Assembly: GCF_014397005.1 (NCBI RefSeq)
Contig: NZ_JACGWS010000017.1
Coordinates: 50,556-114,555, forward strand
Source: Kordia aestuariivivens
GTDB lineage: Bacteria > Bacteroidota > Bacteroidia > Flavobacteriales > Flavobacteriaceae
Reading direction: 5' to 3'
DNA length: 64,000 nt
The notes under the pieces are model-generated. The model made no database searches. It had not been told where the DNA came from and was given only the letters and a program-made list of their open reading frames with translations. Below are positions 1 through 9,162 of this stretch, piece after piece. The translations under genes were made by a program, and so were the position numbers. How positions within the stretch are numbered: position 1 is the stretch's first letter; each line of letters begins with the position of its first letter.

Positions 1-55
1 CTTACCTCAAATGAAAATGCGCGAATCAATATAAAATCTCTTGTAGTTTTCCTAT

Positions 56-115
56 AATTCCGTGAATTGTCATATACGATACTACGCAATTCCGTGAATT
101 GTCATATACGGTACT
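56..115. repeat. Two tandem 28-bp direct repeats
   Basis: Positions 56-83 and 88-115 are 28-bp copies that differ at one base (A or G before TACT), giving a 32-bp period. Each begins AATTCCGTGAATTG and ends CATATACG(A/G)TACT. They lie about 80 bp before the metallopeptidase start, where an operator would be expected. No regulator can be named from the sequence. Confidence 0.8.
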
Positions 116-192
116 TCTATTCGCTTTTTTTTGTCTTTACATTTAATCATTATTTACTTCAAAAAAACCAATTCTAATTAAATTTTACATTT

Positions 193-3100
193 ATGAAAAC
201 AAAAAAAACATTTATTTTATGGATCCTCTTTTTTGGACTATTTCTTCAAGGAATAGCGCAAGAAAGTAAAATTGATAAAAAAGTAATTTCCGAACTTGGA
301 AATTCTACTTTTATTAATTTCAATGAAGCAAATTCCTATAAAGTCAGCCAAGTACAATCTTTCTTTAAAGAAGAATTAAAAATAAAAACAAATGATGAAC
401 TAAGAAAGATTCATACAAAAACGGACCGTCTTTCATTCACTCATTACACCTATCAACACTATTACAACAACATAAAAGTTGAGCATGGTGTTTATAAAGT
501 TCATACTAGAGATGGACTCCTAAAACGAGCTAATGGCGAATTTTACGATGTGAAACTAGCGTCAACAACGGCAACTATTTCTGCAAAGAGGGCATTTGAA
601 ACGCTTCTAACTAAGATTAATGCTAAAACCTATGCTTGGGAAAATGAAGATAATCCGCTACGAGGTGATTATCTGAAACCTGAAGGTGAATTGGTAATTC
701 TTCCAGTTAAGAATAGTCAGAAAACTGGTTTTGAATACAAATTGGTTTATAAATATGACATTTACACCTTAGCTCCTTTTGATAGAGCTATTTATTTTGT
801 TGATGCCAATTCAGGTAACATCGTTGCTAAAGAACAAATTATGTGTTCTTCAGATGCAGATACCATGTACAGTGGACAAAGAAATATTGAAACACAAGGT
901 GCAGCGAACGGTTTTCCAAACGGTTTTAGACTTTTTGACGCGACTAGAGGTAATGGAATACATACCCGAAATAATCAAGGAGTTTTGAATAGTAATTTAG
1001 GCGGGGCTATTGATTTTATAGACGCAGACGATAATTGGACTGCTGCAGAATGGAATAATGCTGACCAAGATCAAGCAGCATTAGATGCGCACTGGGGATT
1101 GGAAATGACCTATGATTATTTTTCTACCGTCCATGAAAGAGATAGTTATGATGGTAGCGGCGCTAGAATAAATGCATTTGTACACGTAATTTTTCCAATC
1201 AGAGATAATTTTGGAAATATTGTTGATACTACTCCTAATAATGCACAATGGACTGGAGACAATATCGTATTTGGGGATGGAGATGGTACAATATTTAGTC
1301 CGTTAACATCTTTAGATGTCTGTGCCCATGAATTGGGGCATGCAGTAGATCAAGCACTAATGTCTTCTAATTTAGTATATCTAAATGAATCTGGAGCGCT
1401 TAACGAAGGTCTTTCAGATATTTGGGGCGCTTGTGTTGTAAGTATGGCTGCTCCTGAAAAGAACAGATGGTTTGCAGGTGAAGATGTTACACCCAATGCT
1501 TATGCACTAAGAGATATGTCTGACCCAAATAATTTAAACTTACCTGATACTTATCAAGGTACTTTTTGGGCTACTGGTCCAGGTGATTTTGGAGGTGTTC
1601 ATACAAACAGTAGCGTATTAAATCATTGGTTCTTTTTATTAGTAGAAGGATCAGCGAGTACTGATGAAGTAAACGATAATGGAGATACATTTAGTGTTAA
1701 TGGAATTGGTATTCATGATGCAGAACAAATAGCATACAGAATGCAAACCGAATATCTAACTTCAGGTTCTACTTTTGCACTTGCTCGAGAAGGCGCCATT
1801 AATGCCGCAACTGATTTATTTGGTGCATGTTCTCCTCAAACAGTAGCTACTCAAAATGCCTTTTATGCTGTAGGCGTGGGCGATGAGAGTGATATAGATG
1901 AAGTATTGGCGTTTCATTTTCAAGATGCTCAAGGAAACATAAAAAATGAATTTTGTGATGGAGAAACTATTTTTTTAAATGGTAATGCAACCATTCAAGG
2001 CTCGCAGAATAAGTATTATATGGATGTTTGGAGAGTTAACAATGACGGAACTATCACTTGGTTAGCAAGTCAGGGATCTTCTAATTCTACATCTCCTGGC
2101 TGGTTTAATGGGAGTCCAGGTCTAATCGATATTACTGATTTATATGCAAATGATCCTGATGGAAGTGTGATTTTTCAAAACGGTGTAACGTATCGAATAA
2201 AATTAGCAATTAATGCTGATGAATGTGGATGGTTTCCATTGGAACATGATTTCACAATGCATGGCAGCGATATAGAATTTCATTATGAAGATGCACAGAA
2301 AGATAAAGATATTGAATTTTGCTTAGGCGAAGACGTCTTTCTTAACGGAAGCGATAATTTTGAGGTTGATGAATATTTTTTGACTTTATATAAATTAAAC
2401 TCAAGTGGTACATATACTTGGATTGTAGGTACAGGTTGGATACAAGGAAATTTAGAAAACCCTGTAAATGTTACAGAAATATTTGAAAATTTACCCGGTA
2501 CTGATGCTGTTACTTTTCACCCTAGAACCTATGCTGTAAAATTATCACTTAAAAGTCCTGGTTGTGGTCAGATATCAGTTCAGAAAGATTTCACTTATGT
2601 AGATGGAAACCTTTCTATTGCATATCACTACGAAGACAAAGACGGTAACAAAGACGACACGTTTTGCTTAGGAGAAGGCGTATATCTTAATGGAAGTGAA
2701 AGTATTGAAGTTGATGAAATTTTTATGAGTCTGTGGATTCTAAATGGAAGTGGAAACTATGAATGGATTGTAGGCACAGATTGGATACCAAGTAGCTTAG
2801 ATATTCCTATAAATATTACCGAGATATTTGAAAACTTACCAGGTAATAATGCTGTTACTTTTCAAGGCAATAGGACGTATGCCGTTAAGTTATCAATTAT
2901 AGATCCAGTTTGTGGGCAACTATGGCTACAACAAAGTTTTACACTTGAAGAATGCTGTCTGCTAGATCCACCGACAACTATACAAACACTAGGCAACACC
3001 GTTGTTTGGAATCCTGTTCCTGGAGCTGTTGGGTACATTGTAGAAAGTACAAATGTTTGGGCACAGAATTGTAGTTGTACTTGGCCGATTTCTATGGTGC

Positions 3101-3507
3101 CGATTCAAACTTCCAATACAAGTGTTACATTACCTTTAGGTTTTAACAATTGTACTTCTATTCAAATAAGAACCATCTGCTCTAATGGTGCTACTTCATT
3201 ACCTTCGGACCTGATTTGTGTGCAATATGGTCATTTTCTAAATAGAGTAGCAATTACCTCTATTTCACCTAATCCAAATAAAGGAATGATGAGTGTAAAA
3301 GTTGTTGCTGATACGAATATAAAAGATGTCTCTTTAAAAATTCACAATTTTAATGGTCATCAAATACAAAATTTTGAACAGTTAAAACTAGATAAAGGAG
3401 TCTTGGAACTCAATTTAGATTTGCGTTCAAAATTAAAACAAGGATTGTATATTTTCATTTTTACTGTTGGAGATGAAGTTATTACAAAACGTGTAGTTAT
3501 TGAATAG
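193..3507 (+). CDS. Secreted M4 (thermolysin-like) metallopeptidase with T9SS tail
   Basis: This 1104-residue protein is a secreted zinc endopeptidase of the thermolysin (M4) family. A signal peptide (about residues 1-22) is followed by an FTP-type propeptide and the catalytic domain. The zinc motif HELGH is at 379-383, the third ligand E405 lies in NESGALNEGLSD, and the transition-state His is H470 in GGVHTNS. From about 570 to 900 there are three copies of a domain of roughly 110 residues, each opening with a FHYEDA.../FCxGExxFLNG signature. A fibronectin-like stretch follows, and the last 80 residues form a T9SS type A sorting tail (SPNPNKG ... TKRVVIE). It probably crosses the outer membrane by T9SS and digests external protein. 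The repeated middle domain is likely an adhesion or substrate-binding module (inference). Confidence 0.95.
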   Translation: MKTKKTFILWILFFGLFLQGIAQESKIDKKVISELGNSTFINFNEANSYKVSQVQSFFKEELKIKTNDELRKIHTKTDRLSFTHYTYQHYYNNIKVEHGVYKVHTRDGLLKRANGEFYDVKLASTTATISAKRAFETLLTKINAKTYAWENEDNPLRGDYLKPEGELVILPVKNSQKTGFEYKLVYKYDIYTLAPFDRAIYFVDANSGNIVAKEQIMCSSDADTMYSGQRNIETQGAANGFPNGFRLFDATRGNGIHTRNNQGVLNSNLGGAIDFIDADDNWTAAEWNNADQDQAALDAHWGLEMTYDYFSTVHERDSYDGSGARINAFVHVIFPIRDNFGNIVDTTPNNAQWTGDNIVFGDGDGTIFSPLTSLDVCAHELGHAVDQALMSSNLVYLNESGALNEGLSDIWGACVVSMAAPEKNRWFAGEDVTPNAYALRDMSDPNNLNLPDTYQGTFWATGPGDFGGVHTNSSVLNHWFFLLVEGSASTDEVNDNGDTFSVNGIGIHDAEQIAYRMQTEYLTSGSTFALAREGAINAATDLFGACSPQTVATQNAFYAVGVGDESDIDEVLAFHFQDAQGNIKNEFCDGETIFLNGNATIQGSQNKYYMDVWRVNNDGTITWLASQGSSNSTSPGWFNGSPGLIDITDLYANDPDGSVIFQNGVTYRIKLAINADECGWFPLEHDFTMHGSDIEFHYEDAQKDKDIEFCLGEDVFLNGSDNFEVDEYFLTLYKLNSSGTYTWIVGTGWIQGNLENPVNVTEIFENLPGTDAVTFHPRTYAVKLSLKSPGCGQISVQKDFTYVDGNLSIAYHYEDKDGNKDDTFCLGEGVYLNGSESIEVDEIFMSLWILNGSGNYEWIVGTDWIPSSLDIPINITEIFENLPGNNAVTFQGNRTYAVKLSIIDPVCGQLWLQQSFTLEECCLLDPPTTIQTLGNTVVWNPVPGAVGYIVESTNVWAQNCSCTWPISMVPIQTSNTSVTLPLGFNNCTSIQIRTICSNGATSLPSDLICVQYGHFLNRVAITSISPNPNKGMMSVKVVADTNIKDVSLKIHNFNGHQIQNFEQLKLDKGVLELNLDLRSKLKQGLYIFIFTVGDEVITKRVVIE

Positions 3508-3535
3508 AAATAAAAAATAATATAGTTAGATAGCT

Positions 3536-3569
3536 AGAGTCATCTATAAAGTAATTTATAGGTGGCTCT
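3536..3569 (+). terminator. Hairpin terminator after the M4 peptidase
   Basis: A long imperfect stem (AGAGTCATCTATAA paired with TTATAGGTGGCTCT) is followed by a T-rich run just downstream of the metallopeptidase stop. Confidence 0.6.
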
Positions 3570-3681
3570 TAAGTTTTTTAATGTTGGAGTTTTTGAAAAT
3601 TCTGTAAATACATCTATTCCTATGATATTAGACAGTGATGTTGCTATATTTTTGTATTTAAACTACTGTTTGAATGTTAAA

Positions 3682-3696
3682 TACGGGCTTACCGTA
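3682..3696. promoter_or_regulatory. TACGG-N5-CCGTA mini-palindrome
   Basis: A short inverted repeat lies 54 bp upstream of the 3750 peptide start. Similar TACGG/CCGTA dyads occur at 35239 and 62308. A regulatory role is only a guess. Confidence 0.25.
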
Positions 3697-3749
3697 CATG
3701 GTTTTTCATTTATTTTCATAATTTTCCTACATAACCAAAATTTTATATC

Positions 3750-3935
3750 ATGAAAAAAAAGAACCTAAAATCATTAAAGCTTAACAAAAAGTCAGTTTCC
3801 AATCTTTCGTTATCAAATGTGAAAGGTGGTCTTCCGTATGTTACATTTGGAATTCCTTGTAATACTGATGAATATTGGTGTCATTCAAATCTTTGGGCGT
3901 GTCCTACATATCCTCTTGTATGTGGACCTATATAA
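3750..3935 (+). CDS. GG-leader Cys-rich precursor peptide 1
   Basis: This 61-residue peptide has the basic leader MKKKNLKSLKLNKKSVSNL and a GG at residues 26-27. That matches what I know as the Bacteroidota natural-product precursor (class I lanthipeptide-like) leader family. The 34-residue core has four Cys and several Ser/Thr/Tyr, a composition suited to thioether or disulfide crosslinking. No modification enzyme, peptidase or exporter is adjacent; the neighbours are a peptidase gene and a convergent haem-binding-type gene. The final product and its activity cannot be told from sequence. Confidence 0.8.
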   Translation: MKKKNLKSLKLNKKSVSNLSLSNVKGGLPYVTFGIPCNTDEYWCHSNLWACPTYPLVCGPI

Positions 3936-3985
3936 TTCGTAGTTTTCAAGCAAACGTTGCCACAAGTTTCGTTAGCTAGATCAAT

Positions 3986-4023
3986 AAAAAAGAGGATACT
4001 TAAAATTTTAGGTATCCTCTTTT
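3986..4023. terminator. Bidirectional terminator
   Basis: The stem AAAAGAGGATAC / GTATCCTCTTTT has an A-run on one side and a T-run on the other. It sits between the convergent peptide 1 gene and the GlcG/HbpS gene, so it can end both transcripts. Confidence 0.85.
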
Positions 4024-4042
4024 CAATATATAAATTATAATT

Positions 4043-4441
4043 TTAGATCGCTAACGCTCCAGCTTCAGCCACAGTGTGATCGTTTTCAACAGAACTTCCA
4101 CTCACTCCGATTGCTCCAATAATTTCGCCTGCTGCATTTTTGATTGGCACACCACCCGGGAAAGTAATCAAACCATTATTTGAATGCTCAATATTGAATA
4201 ATGGACCTCCTGGCTGAGAAAGTTCTCCAATGATTCCTGTGTTCATGTCAAAATAGCGCGCTGTTTTTGCTTTCTTAATTGATATGTCCAATGAACCTAA
4301 CCAAGCGCCATCCATTCGTGCAAATGCTACTAGGTTTGCTCCTGCGTCTACAACAGCAATATTCATTTTTGTATCTATTTCGATAGATTTTTCTTTTGCT
4401 ACCGCAATAATTTTTTCTGCTTGTTTTAATGTAATATTCAT
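4043..4441 (-). CDS. GlcG/HbpS family protein (DUF336), putative haem binding
   Basis: The 132-residue product fits the GlcG/HbpS family: an alpha/beta fold with the typical [20 protein letters not shown] helix region, a GGPLFNIE segment, FPGGVPI and the closing GAIGVSGS. It has no signal peptide and should be cytosolic. Family members bind haem or act in small-molecule metabolism; the ligand here is unknown. It is a single gene transcribed away from the TPR gene, with a TACATTTG promoter box at 4474-4481. Confidence 0.9.
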   Translation of the reverse strand: MNITLKQAEKIIAVAKEKSIEIDTKMNIAVVDAGANLVAFARMDGAWLGSLDISIKKAKTARYFDMNTGIIGELSQPGGPLFNIEHSNNGLITFPGGVPIKNAAGEIIGAIGVSGSSVENDHTVAEAGALAI

Positions 4442-4883
4442 AGGTTCCTTTTTTTAGTTTTATACGTATGTTGCAAATGTATAGGAAGTATTACTTTTTA
4501 GAGTTACTAAAACCGTTAAACTGAACTTTTAGATTGAGTGTATTAAAATGTGATTTAGTTTTTCTCGACACTTTTAATTTTATTAATAACCCAAGTATAA
4601 TTTTCTTGAAATTCTTTATACTTAATGCTTTATTTTTTTTCATGTATTCACAGTAGTTTATCATAAGACGTAGAAGGAATAGGTTCTGAGAATCTTCTTA
4701 AAAATACAAATTTTTCTCACGAAATACTTAAGAAGCTTTTAAAGTGTAAGAATATTTGTCAAAAAACATACTTAACAGTTTTAGATCTTCAATGTTTTAA
4801 TGATCAAAATTTTATACTGTTTTTTTCGGTACGTATTTTGTATACATATCAATAACATTATAAACCGATTAAAATTGAAACAA
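4442..4883. other. 442-bp divergent intergenic region
   Basis: This region separates the divergent GlcG/HbpS and TPR genes. It holds the minus-strand promoter box at 4474-4481 and A/T-rich DNA with a loose TTCTTAA ... TTAAGAA inverted repeat around 4694-4735. I see no convincing gene. Confidence 0.6.
4474..4481 (-). promoter_or_regulatory. -7 promoter box (TACATTTG)
   Basis: On the minus strand this reads TACATTTG, a full match to the Bacteroidota TAnnTTTG box, 33 bp upstream of the GlcG/HbpS start codon. No clear -33 TTG is visible. Confidence 0.55.
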
Positions 4884-6197
4884 ATGAAAACAATGACCAC
4901 AATCCTCGTTACCACTTTTTGTGTCTTCATTAGTTTTTCTTCACACGCACAAAATGATTGCAATGTCACGCTTTCATTATTCGCAGAGAATGTAAAAACT
5001 AAGAATTATTCCGAAGCAACGCCACAATTAACTTATTTGAGAGAAAACTGCGCTACGCTGAATTATGCCATTTATGCGCATGGAGAGAAAGTATTAAAAG
5101 ACAAACTAAAACAAGCAACAGACAAGCAAAGTGTTGCATTGGAACTTATTCAATTGTATACAGATAGAATCAAGCTTTTTCCTGAAAAGACAAAAAAAGG
5201 AATGTTTCTACCAAAAATTGGAGCGCTGATGATCAATTATAAAATAGGAACCATTGAAGAACAATACAATGTATTCGATGAAGCGTTTGAAACTGATAAA
5301 GCAAATTTTAAACATCCAAGATATTTATATCACTACTTTGAATTGTACTACACGATGTATACTTCTGGCAATCACGGAATTTCATTGGAAGATTTGATTG
5401 AAAAATATGAAACTATTAATGAGAAGTTTGCTGCCGAAAAACAACGATTGTCCAAGATTAAAAGTGAAGCTGCCTATAAAAATAGCATTGGAATTGATAC
5501 ATTTTCAAAGAAGATGACTTTGTTAGTCGAAACAGAAATGACGTGCGAAATCTTACTTCCGATGTATCGGGAAAAATTTAAAGCGAATAAAAATAATGCT
5601 GCATGGATGCGAAAAGCTGCCAGCAAATTAGACGCAAAAGACTGTAAAGATGATACGTTGTTTATTGAACTCGTAGAAGCGATTGATGCTTTAGAACCGA
5701 ATGTAAAATCAAAATTTTTGTTATATAAAATTCATACACGCAAAGGAAATACAGTGAAAGCTAAAAGCTACTTAGAGCAATATCTTGCGCTGGAAACAGA
5801 CGGAACTAAGAAAGGAAACATCCTAAGTAATCTTGGGAGTGAAGCTGCCAAAAAAGGTCAGAAATCAAAAGCACGGAATTACTACTTAGATGCTTTAAAA
5901 GTTGATCCTTCATCTGGAAGAACATATCTCAATATTGCTAGATTGTATGGTTCTAGCGCGAACGAATGTGGCACCGATGAGTTCTCCAAACGAGCAATTT
6001 ATTGGAAAGCCGCAGAAATGGCTAGAAAAGCTACAAAAGTTGATCCATCTGTAAAAAGTGAAGCCAATGAATTGATGCTGTTCTATATGCAATCAGCACC
6101 AAGTACAACTGACATTTTTAACAAAGGATATAAAGGCGGAGAGAAAATTGCGCTAAAATGTTGGGTTGGCGGACATGTGATTGTTCCGAAACTATAA
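4884..6197 (+). CDS. Secreted tetratricopeptide-repeat protein
   Basis: The start at 4884 is chosen because it puts a clean signal peptide (residues 1 to about 23, ending SSHAQ) at the N-terminus; a longer in-frame extension to 4800 has no support. The mature protein (about 415 residues) is alpha-helical with TPR motifs, clearest around 290-400 (KGQKSKARNYYLDALKVDP and AAEMARKATKVDP). It should be periplasmic or outer-membrane associated and act as a scaffold. No enzymatic motif is seen and the partner is unknown. It is followed by its own terminator. Confidence 0.85.
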   Translation: MKTMTTILVTTFCVFISFSSHAQNDCNVTLSLFAENVKTKNYSEATPQLTYLRENCATLNYAIYAHGEKVLKDKLKQATDKQSVALELIQLYTDRIKLFPEKTKKGMFLPKIGALMINYKIGTIEEQYNVFDEAFETDKANFKHPRYLYHYFELYYTMYTSGNHGISLEDLIEKYETINEKFAAEKQRLSKIKSEAAYKNSIGIDTFSKKMTLLVETEMTCEILLPMYREKFKANKNNAAWMRKAASKLDAKDCKDDTLFIELVEAIDALEPNVKSKFLLYKIHTRKGNTVKAKSYLEQYLALETDGTKKGNILSNLGSEAAKKGQKSKARNYYLDALKVDPSSGRTYLNIARLYGSSANECGTDEFSKRAIYWKAAEMARKATKVDPSVKSEANELMLFYMQSAPSTTDIFNKGYKGGEKIALKCWVGGHVIVPKL

Positions 6198-6217
6198 AAA
6201 AGCAAACTCAAAATAGT

Positions 6218-6249
6218 AAAAAGCTCCAACTGTACTGTTGGAGCTTTTT
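6218..6249 (+). terminator. Rho-independent terminator
   Basis: The perfect stem AAAGCTCCAAC / GTTGGAGCTTT is followed by T residues directly after the TPR gene. Confidence 0.85.
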
Positions 6250-6362
6250 AGTTTTTATACATCTTATTAATAACTTATAATTCATAAATCACGAGTTCTA
6301 TTTATTTATAAAACATTTTATTTTACATAACTTCAATTAAACTTTAACCAAAATATACTATT

Positions 6363-6617
6363 ATGAAAAAAAAACAATTCAAACAGCTTTCACTAAAAAA
6401 AAGCACGATTTCAAAGCTGCAAAACAAAATAACCACTAATGCAAATCGTATTGTTGGTGGAACAGATATTATATGTACTATAGGTCTTTCGTATCTACTT
6501 CATTGCTTTGAAGACAATGGCACTACAGATCCTAACACGCAAGGTTGTTCAATGGAGTGCACTTCTGGTTGCAACGATACATTCACCTGTCGTGATCATT
6601 CTTGTGATTGTGTTTAA
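6363..6617 (+). CDS. GG-leader Cys-rich precursor peptide 2
   Basis: This 84-residue peptide has a longer basic leader (MKKKQFKQLSLKKSTISKL...) ending NRIVGG at residue 33. The 51-residue core carries eight Cys, the most of any peptide in the window, concentrated in its second half (MECTSGC, FTC, HSCDC). It is followed about 100 bp later by another leader peptide with a different type of leader. The pattern suggests a crosslinked secreted product, but no maturation genes are nearby. Confidence 0.75.
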   Translation: MKKKQFKQLSLKKSTISKLQNKITTNANRIVGGTDIICTIGLSYLLHCFEDNGTTDPNTQGCSMECTSGCNDTFTCRDHSCDCV

Positions 6618-6720
6618 TCACAAAAAATAATTCTTACAATTCATAAAATCCGAGAAGGATTCTTTTTACAATTACTTGATTTTCGATAGCTTTAATATAT
6701 TAATAATAAAATTTTAAATC

Positions 6721-6960
6721 ATGTTAGACAAAATTGCAAATTTAGGAAGAGTACTATCTAAAGAAGAAATGAAAAATATCAACGGTGGCGTTTGGGTATG
6801 TTACCGAAGAAAAGGAGATCAGATTGAAAGATTTGATGGAAATCAAAGTGAAGGAACTGCATCTGCTTGGGTGAATGCATGGGGATCACTTGGTTGGAAT
6901 GCTTCTTGTCGTGAAACATTGATTGCTGCTGAAGATGCAAGTATCACAGATGCAAATTAG
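6721..6960 (+). CDS. Double-glycine leader peptide 3 (bacteriocin-type leader)
   Basis: The 79-residue product starts with a leader ending LSKEEMKNINGG (residues 12-23), which fits the classical LSxxExxxIxGG signal cut by C39-peptidase ABC exporters. That differs from the MKKKxLKxL leader of the other peptides here. The 56-residue core has two Cys, several Trp and Gly-rich stretches (SAWVNAWGSLGW), resembling class II bacteriocin-like or export-signal peptides. The exporter is not in this window. Activity is unknown. Confidence 0.7.
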   Translation: MLDKIANLGRVLSKEEMKNINGGVWVCYRRKGDQIERFDGNQSEGTASAWVNAWGSLGWNASCRETLIAAEDASITDAN

Positions 6961-6981
6961 CAGAGAAATTAGACAACTAAG

Positions 6982-7012
6982 AAAAGATCAGTCGCAAGAT
7001 TGATCTTTTTTT
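6982..7012 (+). terminator. Rho-independent terminator
   Basis: The stem AAAAGATCA / TGATCTTTT followed by a T-run closes the peptide 3 transcript. Confidence 0.8.
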
Positions 7013-7031
7013 GTTTTAATGATTCCTGTTT

Positions 7032-7367
7032 TTACGCTTTTACATAAATCCAACCTTTGTTTCCCGATTGAAAAGTAGCTTCTACCCTTTTGTAATCAGC
7101 TACTTCATACCGATCTGCTTCCGCTAATTCTTCTTGCGTAATTTTATACAAAGTTCCCGAAATAACATCAGATGTACTGTTTGTTTGAATTGCTATTGGA
7201 TGAAACTTTTGATCACTCACTGCTAAAACGGCTTCGTCTGTGATTTGCAATTGTTCCAATTTATAAGCAACTAAAGTATCTTTTTTACCAATCAAAATTC
7301 TGCCAAAAGATTCCAATTGTACGTTTTCTAATTGAAGCGTTCCGTAAGAGAATAAATAATGACTCAT
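7032..7367 (-). CDS. Gamma-glutamylcyclotransferase-like (AIG2 family) protein
   Basis: The 111-residue protein has the family hallmarks: the N-terminal LFSYGTLQ loop at 5-12, GTLYKI in the middle, and the acidic EELAEADRYEVADYKR segment at 79-94 that supplies the general-acid/base Glu. Enzymes of this fold cyclise gamma-glutamyl amines or peptides to 5-oxoproline. The substrate of this single-domain bacterial member is uncertain. It lies 9 bp downstream of the DUF2975 gene and is probably cotranscribed with it. Confidence 0.85.
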   Translation of the reverse strand: MSHYLFSYGTLQLENVQLESFGRILIGKKDTLVAYKLEQLQITDEAVLAVSDQKFHPIAIQTNSTSDVISGTLYKITQEELAEADRYEVADYKRVEATFQSGNKGWIYVKA

Positions 7368-7376
7368 GTTTATAAA

Positions 7377-7898
7377 TTATACTGTTAAATCGTTTTCTGT
7401 CTGCATTTCCACACCTTTTTTGAACAATTGTGCTAAGACAAAAACCACTCCTGCCAAAAAGATGAATTCAACAGCAATATAATCTGGCGTAATTGCTGCA
7501 TATTTTTCTAAAATCGCCACGTGTAAATTGTGCAACATTGCCAAGATCCAAACTCCAAAAACAGTAATGCTGATCCTTTTTAATAAGTCTGCCACAGTTT
7601 TTGTAAACGGTTTTTCAATGTTGATGCTACTCAATAATTTTGCTACAAACAAAGCAATATACGCTTGCATCAAATTTAGTAGAATATGATAAAATACAAT
7701 CGAAGTATAATTTATAAAACTATAACTTTCATAGCGTGATAAATCCATCCCGCGATACAAATCTTTTGCTGCTTCCGAATTATTCACACTTACACCAAAA
7801 GACATCATGATGGCGCCTGCTTTTATTAAAAGTCCAATAAAGACAAGCCACACAAGGAAACGCATGACTTTTAATACTAGTTCCGTTTTTGAATTCAT
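7377..7898 (-). CDS. DUF2975-type four-helix membrane protein
   Basis: This 173-residue inner-membrane protein has four predicted hydrophobic segments (about 12-35, 67-90, 107-127, 137-157). It ends in the LAQLFKKGVEMQTENDLTV tail that marks the DUF2975 family. In many bacteria the family is paired with a small YozG-like HTH regulator; none is next to it here. Function unknown. It is likely in an operon with the downstream cyclotransferase-like gene. Confidence 0.8.
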   Translation of the reverse strand: MNSKTELVLKVMRFLVWLVFIGLLIKAGAIMMSFGVSVNNSEAAKDLYRGMDLSRYESYSFINYTSIVFYHILLNLMQAYIALFVAKLLSSINIEKPFTKTVADLLKRISITVFGVWILAMLHNLHVAILEKYAAITPDYIAVEFIFLAGVVFVLAQLFKKGVEMQTENDLTV

Positions 7899-7951
7899 GA
7901 AGTAATTTTTTTCAAATAACGGTATTTTTTTTATTGAAAAACAATAAGTTT

Positions 7952-8173
7952 TTAATTGATCTTATTTTTTGAGATTCTTCTATTTGCTGAAAAATGATGT
8001 GTATGTGTTAACGCAGGTGCATTTTTATGAGCTTCAATTAACTTATTGTGTATGGAATCATTAAATCGATCAATCGGTTTAGAAACAGAAGAAACTCCCA
8101 TATAGCAAAGACTTGACATTGAATTACAACTCACTAGCATCAAGAAAACAAATAGGTATAATAAAGATTTCAT
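7952..8173 (-). CDS. Small putative lipoprotein
   Basis: This 73-residue product begins with a hydrophobic signal and a lipobox (LVSC, Cys at residue 16), so it is probably an outer- or inner-membrane lipoprotein. The rest is polar and His-rich (LTHTHHF) with no recognisable domain. It stands alone with loose spacing on both sides. It may be real but lineage-specific. Confidence 0.5.
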   Translation of the reverse strand: MKSLLYLFVFLMLVSCNSMSSLCYMGVSSVSKPIDRFNDSIHNKLIEAHKNAPALTHTHHFSANRRISKNKIN

Positions 8174-8316
8174 ACTTCAAAACTACTCTGTGTCTTGAAT
8201 GTATGAAACCTTTAATGAGTAAACGCCCAGTTTGAATTAGGGAATGATAATGTAATCATGAATGTTAGGAAGAATTCAACGCGTAGTTGAATTCGTTAAT
8301 CAATTCCAAAATGTGT

Positions 8317-9135
8317 TTAGCTTATTGTTTTCGAAATAACACTGGCCAATTCGTACTTTAGTTCATCAGAGAAGCCCGACAAACCTGGAATATCGTTGTA
8401 TTCTACAATGTGAATTTTTCCGTTTTCTTCTTCCAGAATATCTACCGCGATAATATCTGCGCCAATGGCATTTTGCAATCTTTTTAGATCGTTTACCAAA
8501 GCAACTTCTGGTTCAAATTCTTCATAATCGGTAGTTTCAACATTTGCTTTCCAATACTTTCCTCTTCGCGACATTGCCCAAACCTTTTCGTCGATAGCGA
8601 TGTAGCGAATGTCACGTACATAATCGATAAACGGTTCTATGGTGATGTAGTGTTCTGTTACAAATAGCAAATCTTTAATGTCTTGCCATTTCTTTTCATC
8701 TTCCACCAATACTTTTCCATAACCACCATGATAATTTCCAACTTTTACCACAAACGGAAAGTCAGTTTTGATATTTTTTAAGTGTGTAGATTTAGTAACT
8801 ACATTGAAATCAATTACGGGTAAATCTAGATTTTTGATGGTTGCCAACATCGACAAACGATCAAATCCAATTTTTAATGTTTCTGGCGAGTTTACACATG
8901 GAATTCCCGACAACTCAATTAAATTTAAAGCGGTGGTTTGAATTTCCGTTGGTTTTATCGCGCCAACGCGCCACAAAATAGCATCAGGTTCAACTACACC
9001 TTCAGCATCTACTACAAATAATTTTCCCTCTTTAAGTATCCACGAAGTATGTTGAATTAATTTTTGAACCACATTAAAATCTGGCATAATATCTTTCCAA
9101 TAATTTTCTCCGTTGACTACTAATATTGTTTTCAT
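8317..9135 (-). CDS. ATP-grasp (RimK-type) ligase
   Basis: This 272-residue protein has the ATP-grasp order of RimK/glutathione-synthetase-like enzymes: a pre-ATP-grasp domain (1 to about 90, with DAILWRVGA), a glycine-rich nucleotide loop (VVKVGNYHGGYGKVLV, about 125-140) and metal-binding residues near the end (ADIIAVDILEE ... IVEYNDIPGLSGF). Such enzymes join an acid to an amine through an acyl-phosphate. The substrate is not determinable. A second, larger RimK-family gene lies 0.7 kb upstream on the same strand, and a small secreted protein gene sits between them. Confidence 0.85.
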   Translation of the reverse strand: MKTILVVNGENYWKDIMPDFNVVQKLIQHTSWILKEGKLFVVDAEGVVEPDAILWRVGAIKPTEIQTTALNLIELSGIPCVNSPETLKIGFDRLSMLATIKNLDLPVIDFNVVTKSTHLKNIKTDFPFVVKVGNYHGGYGKVLVEDEKKWQDIKDLLFVTEHYITIEPFIDYVRDIRYIAIDEKVWAMSRRGKYWKANVETTDYEEFEPEVALVNDLKRLQNAIGADIIAVDILEEENGKIHIVEYNDIPGLSGFSDELKYELASVISKTIS

Positions 9136-9162
9136 TGTTTTAGTACGTTTGTGTGCTACTAT

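Noticed and set aside
3562..3753. Open frame of 63 codons before peptide 1
   Set aside because: It begins at a non-ATG codon, has no clear start signal, is rich in Phe/Ile from A/T bias, and runs through the promoter region of peptide 1.
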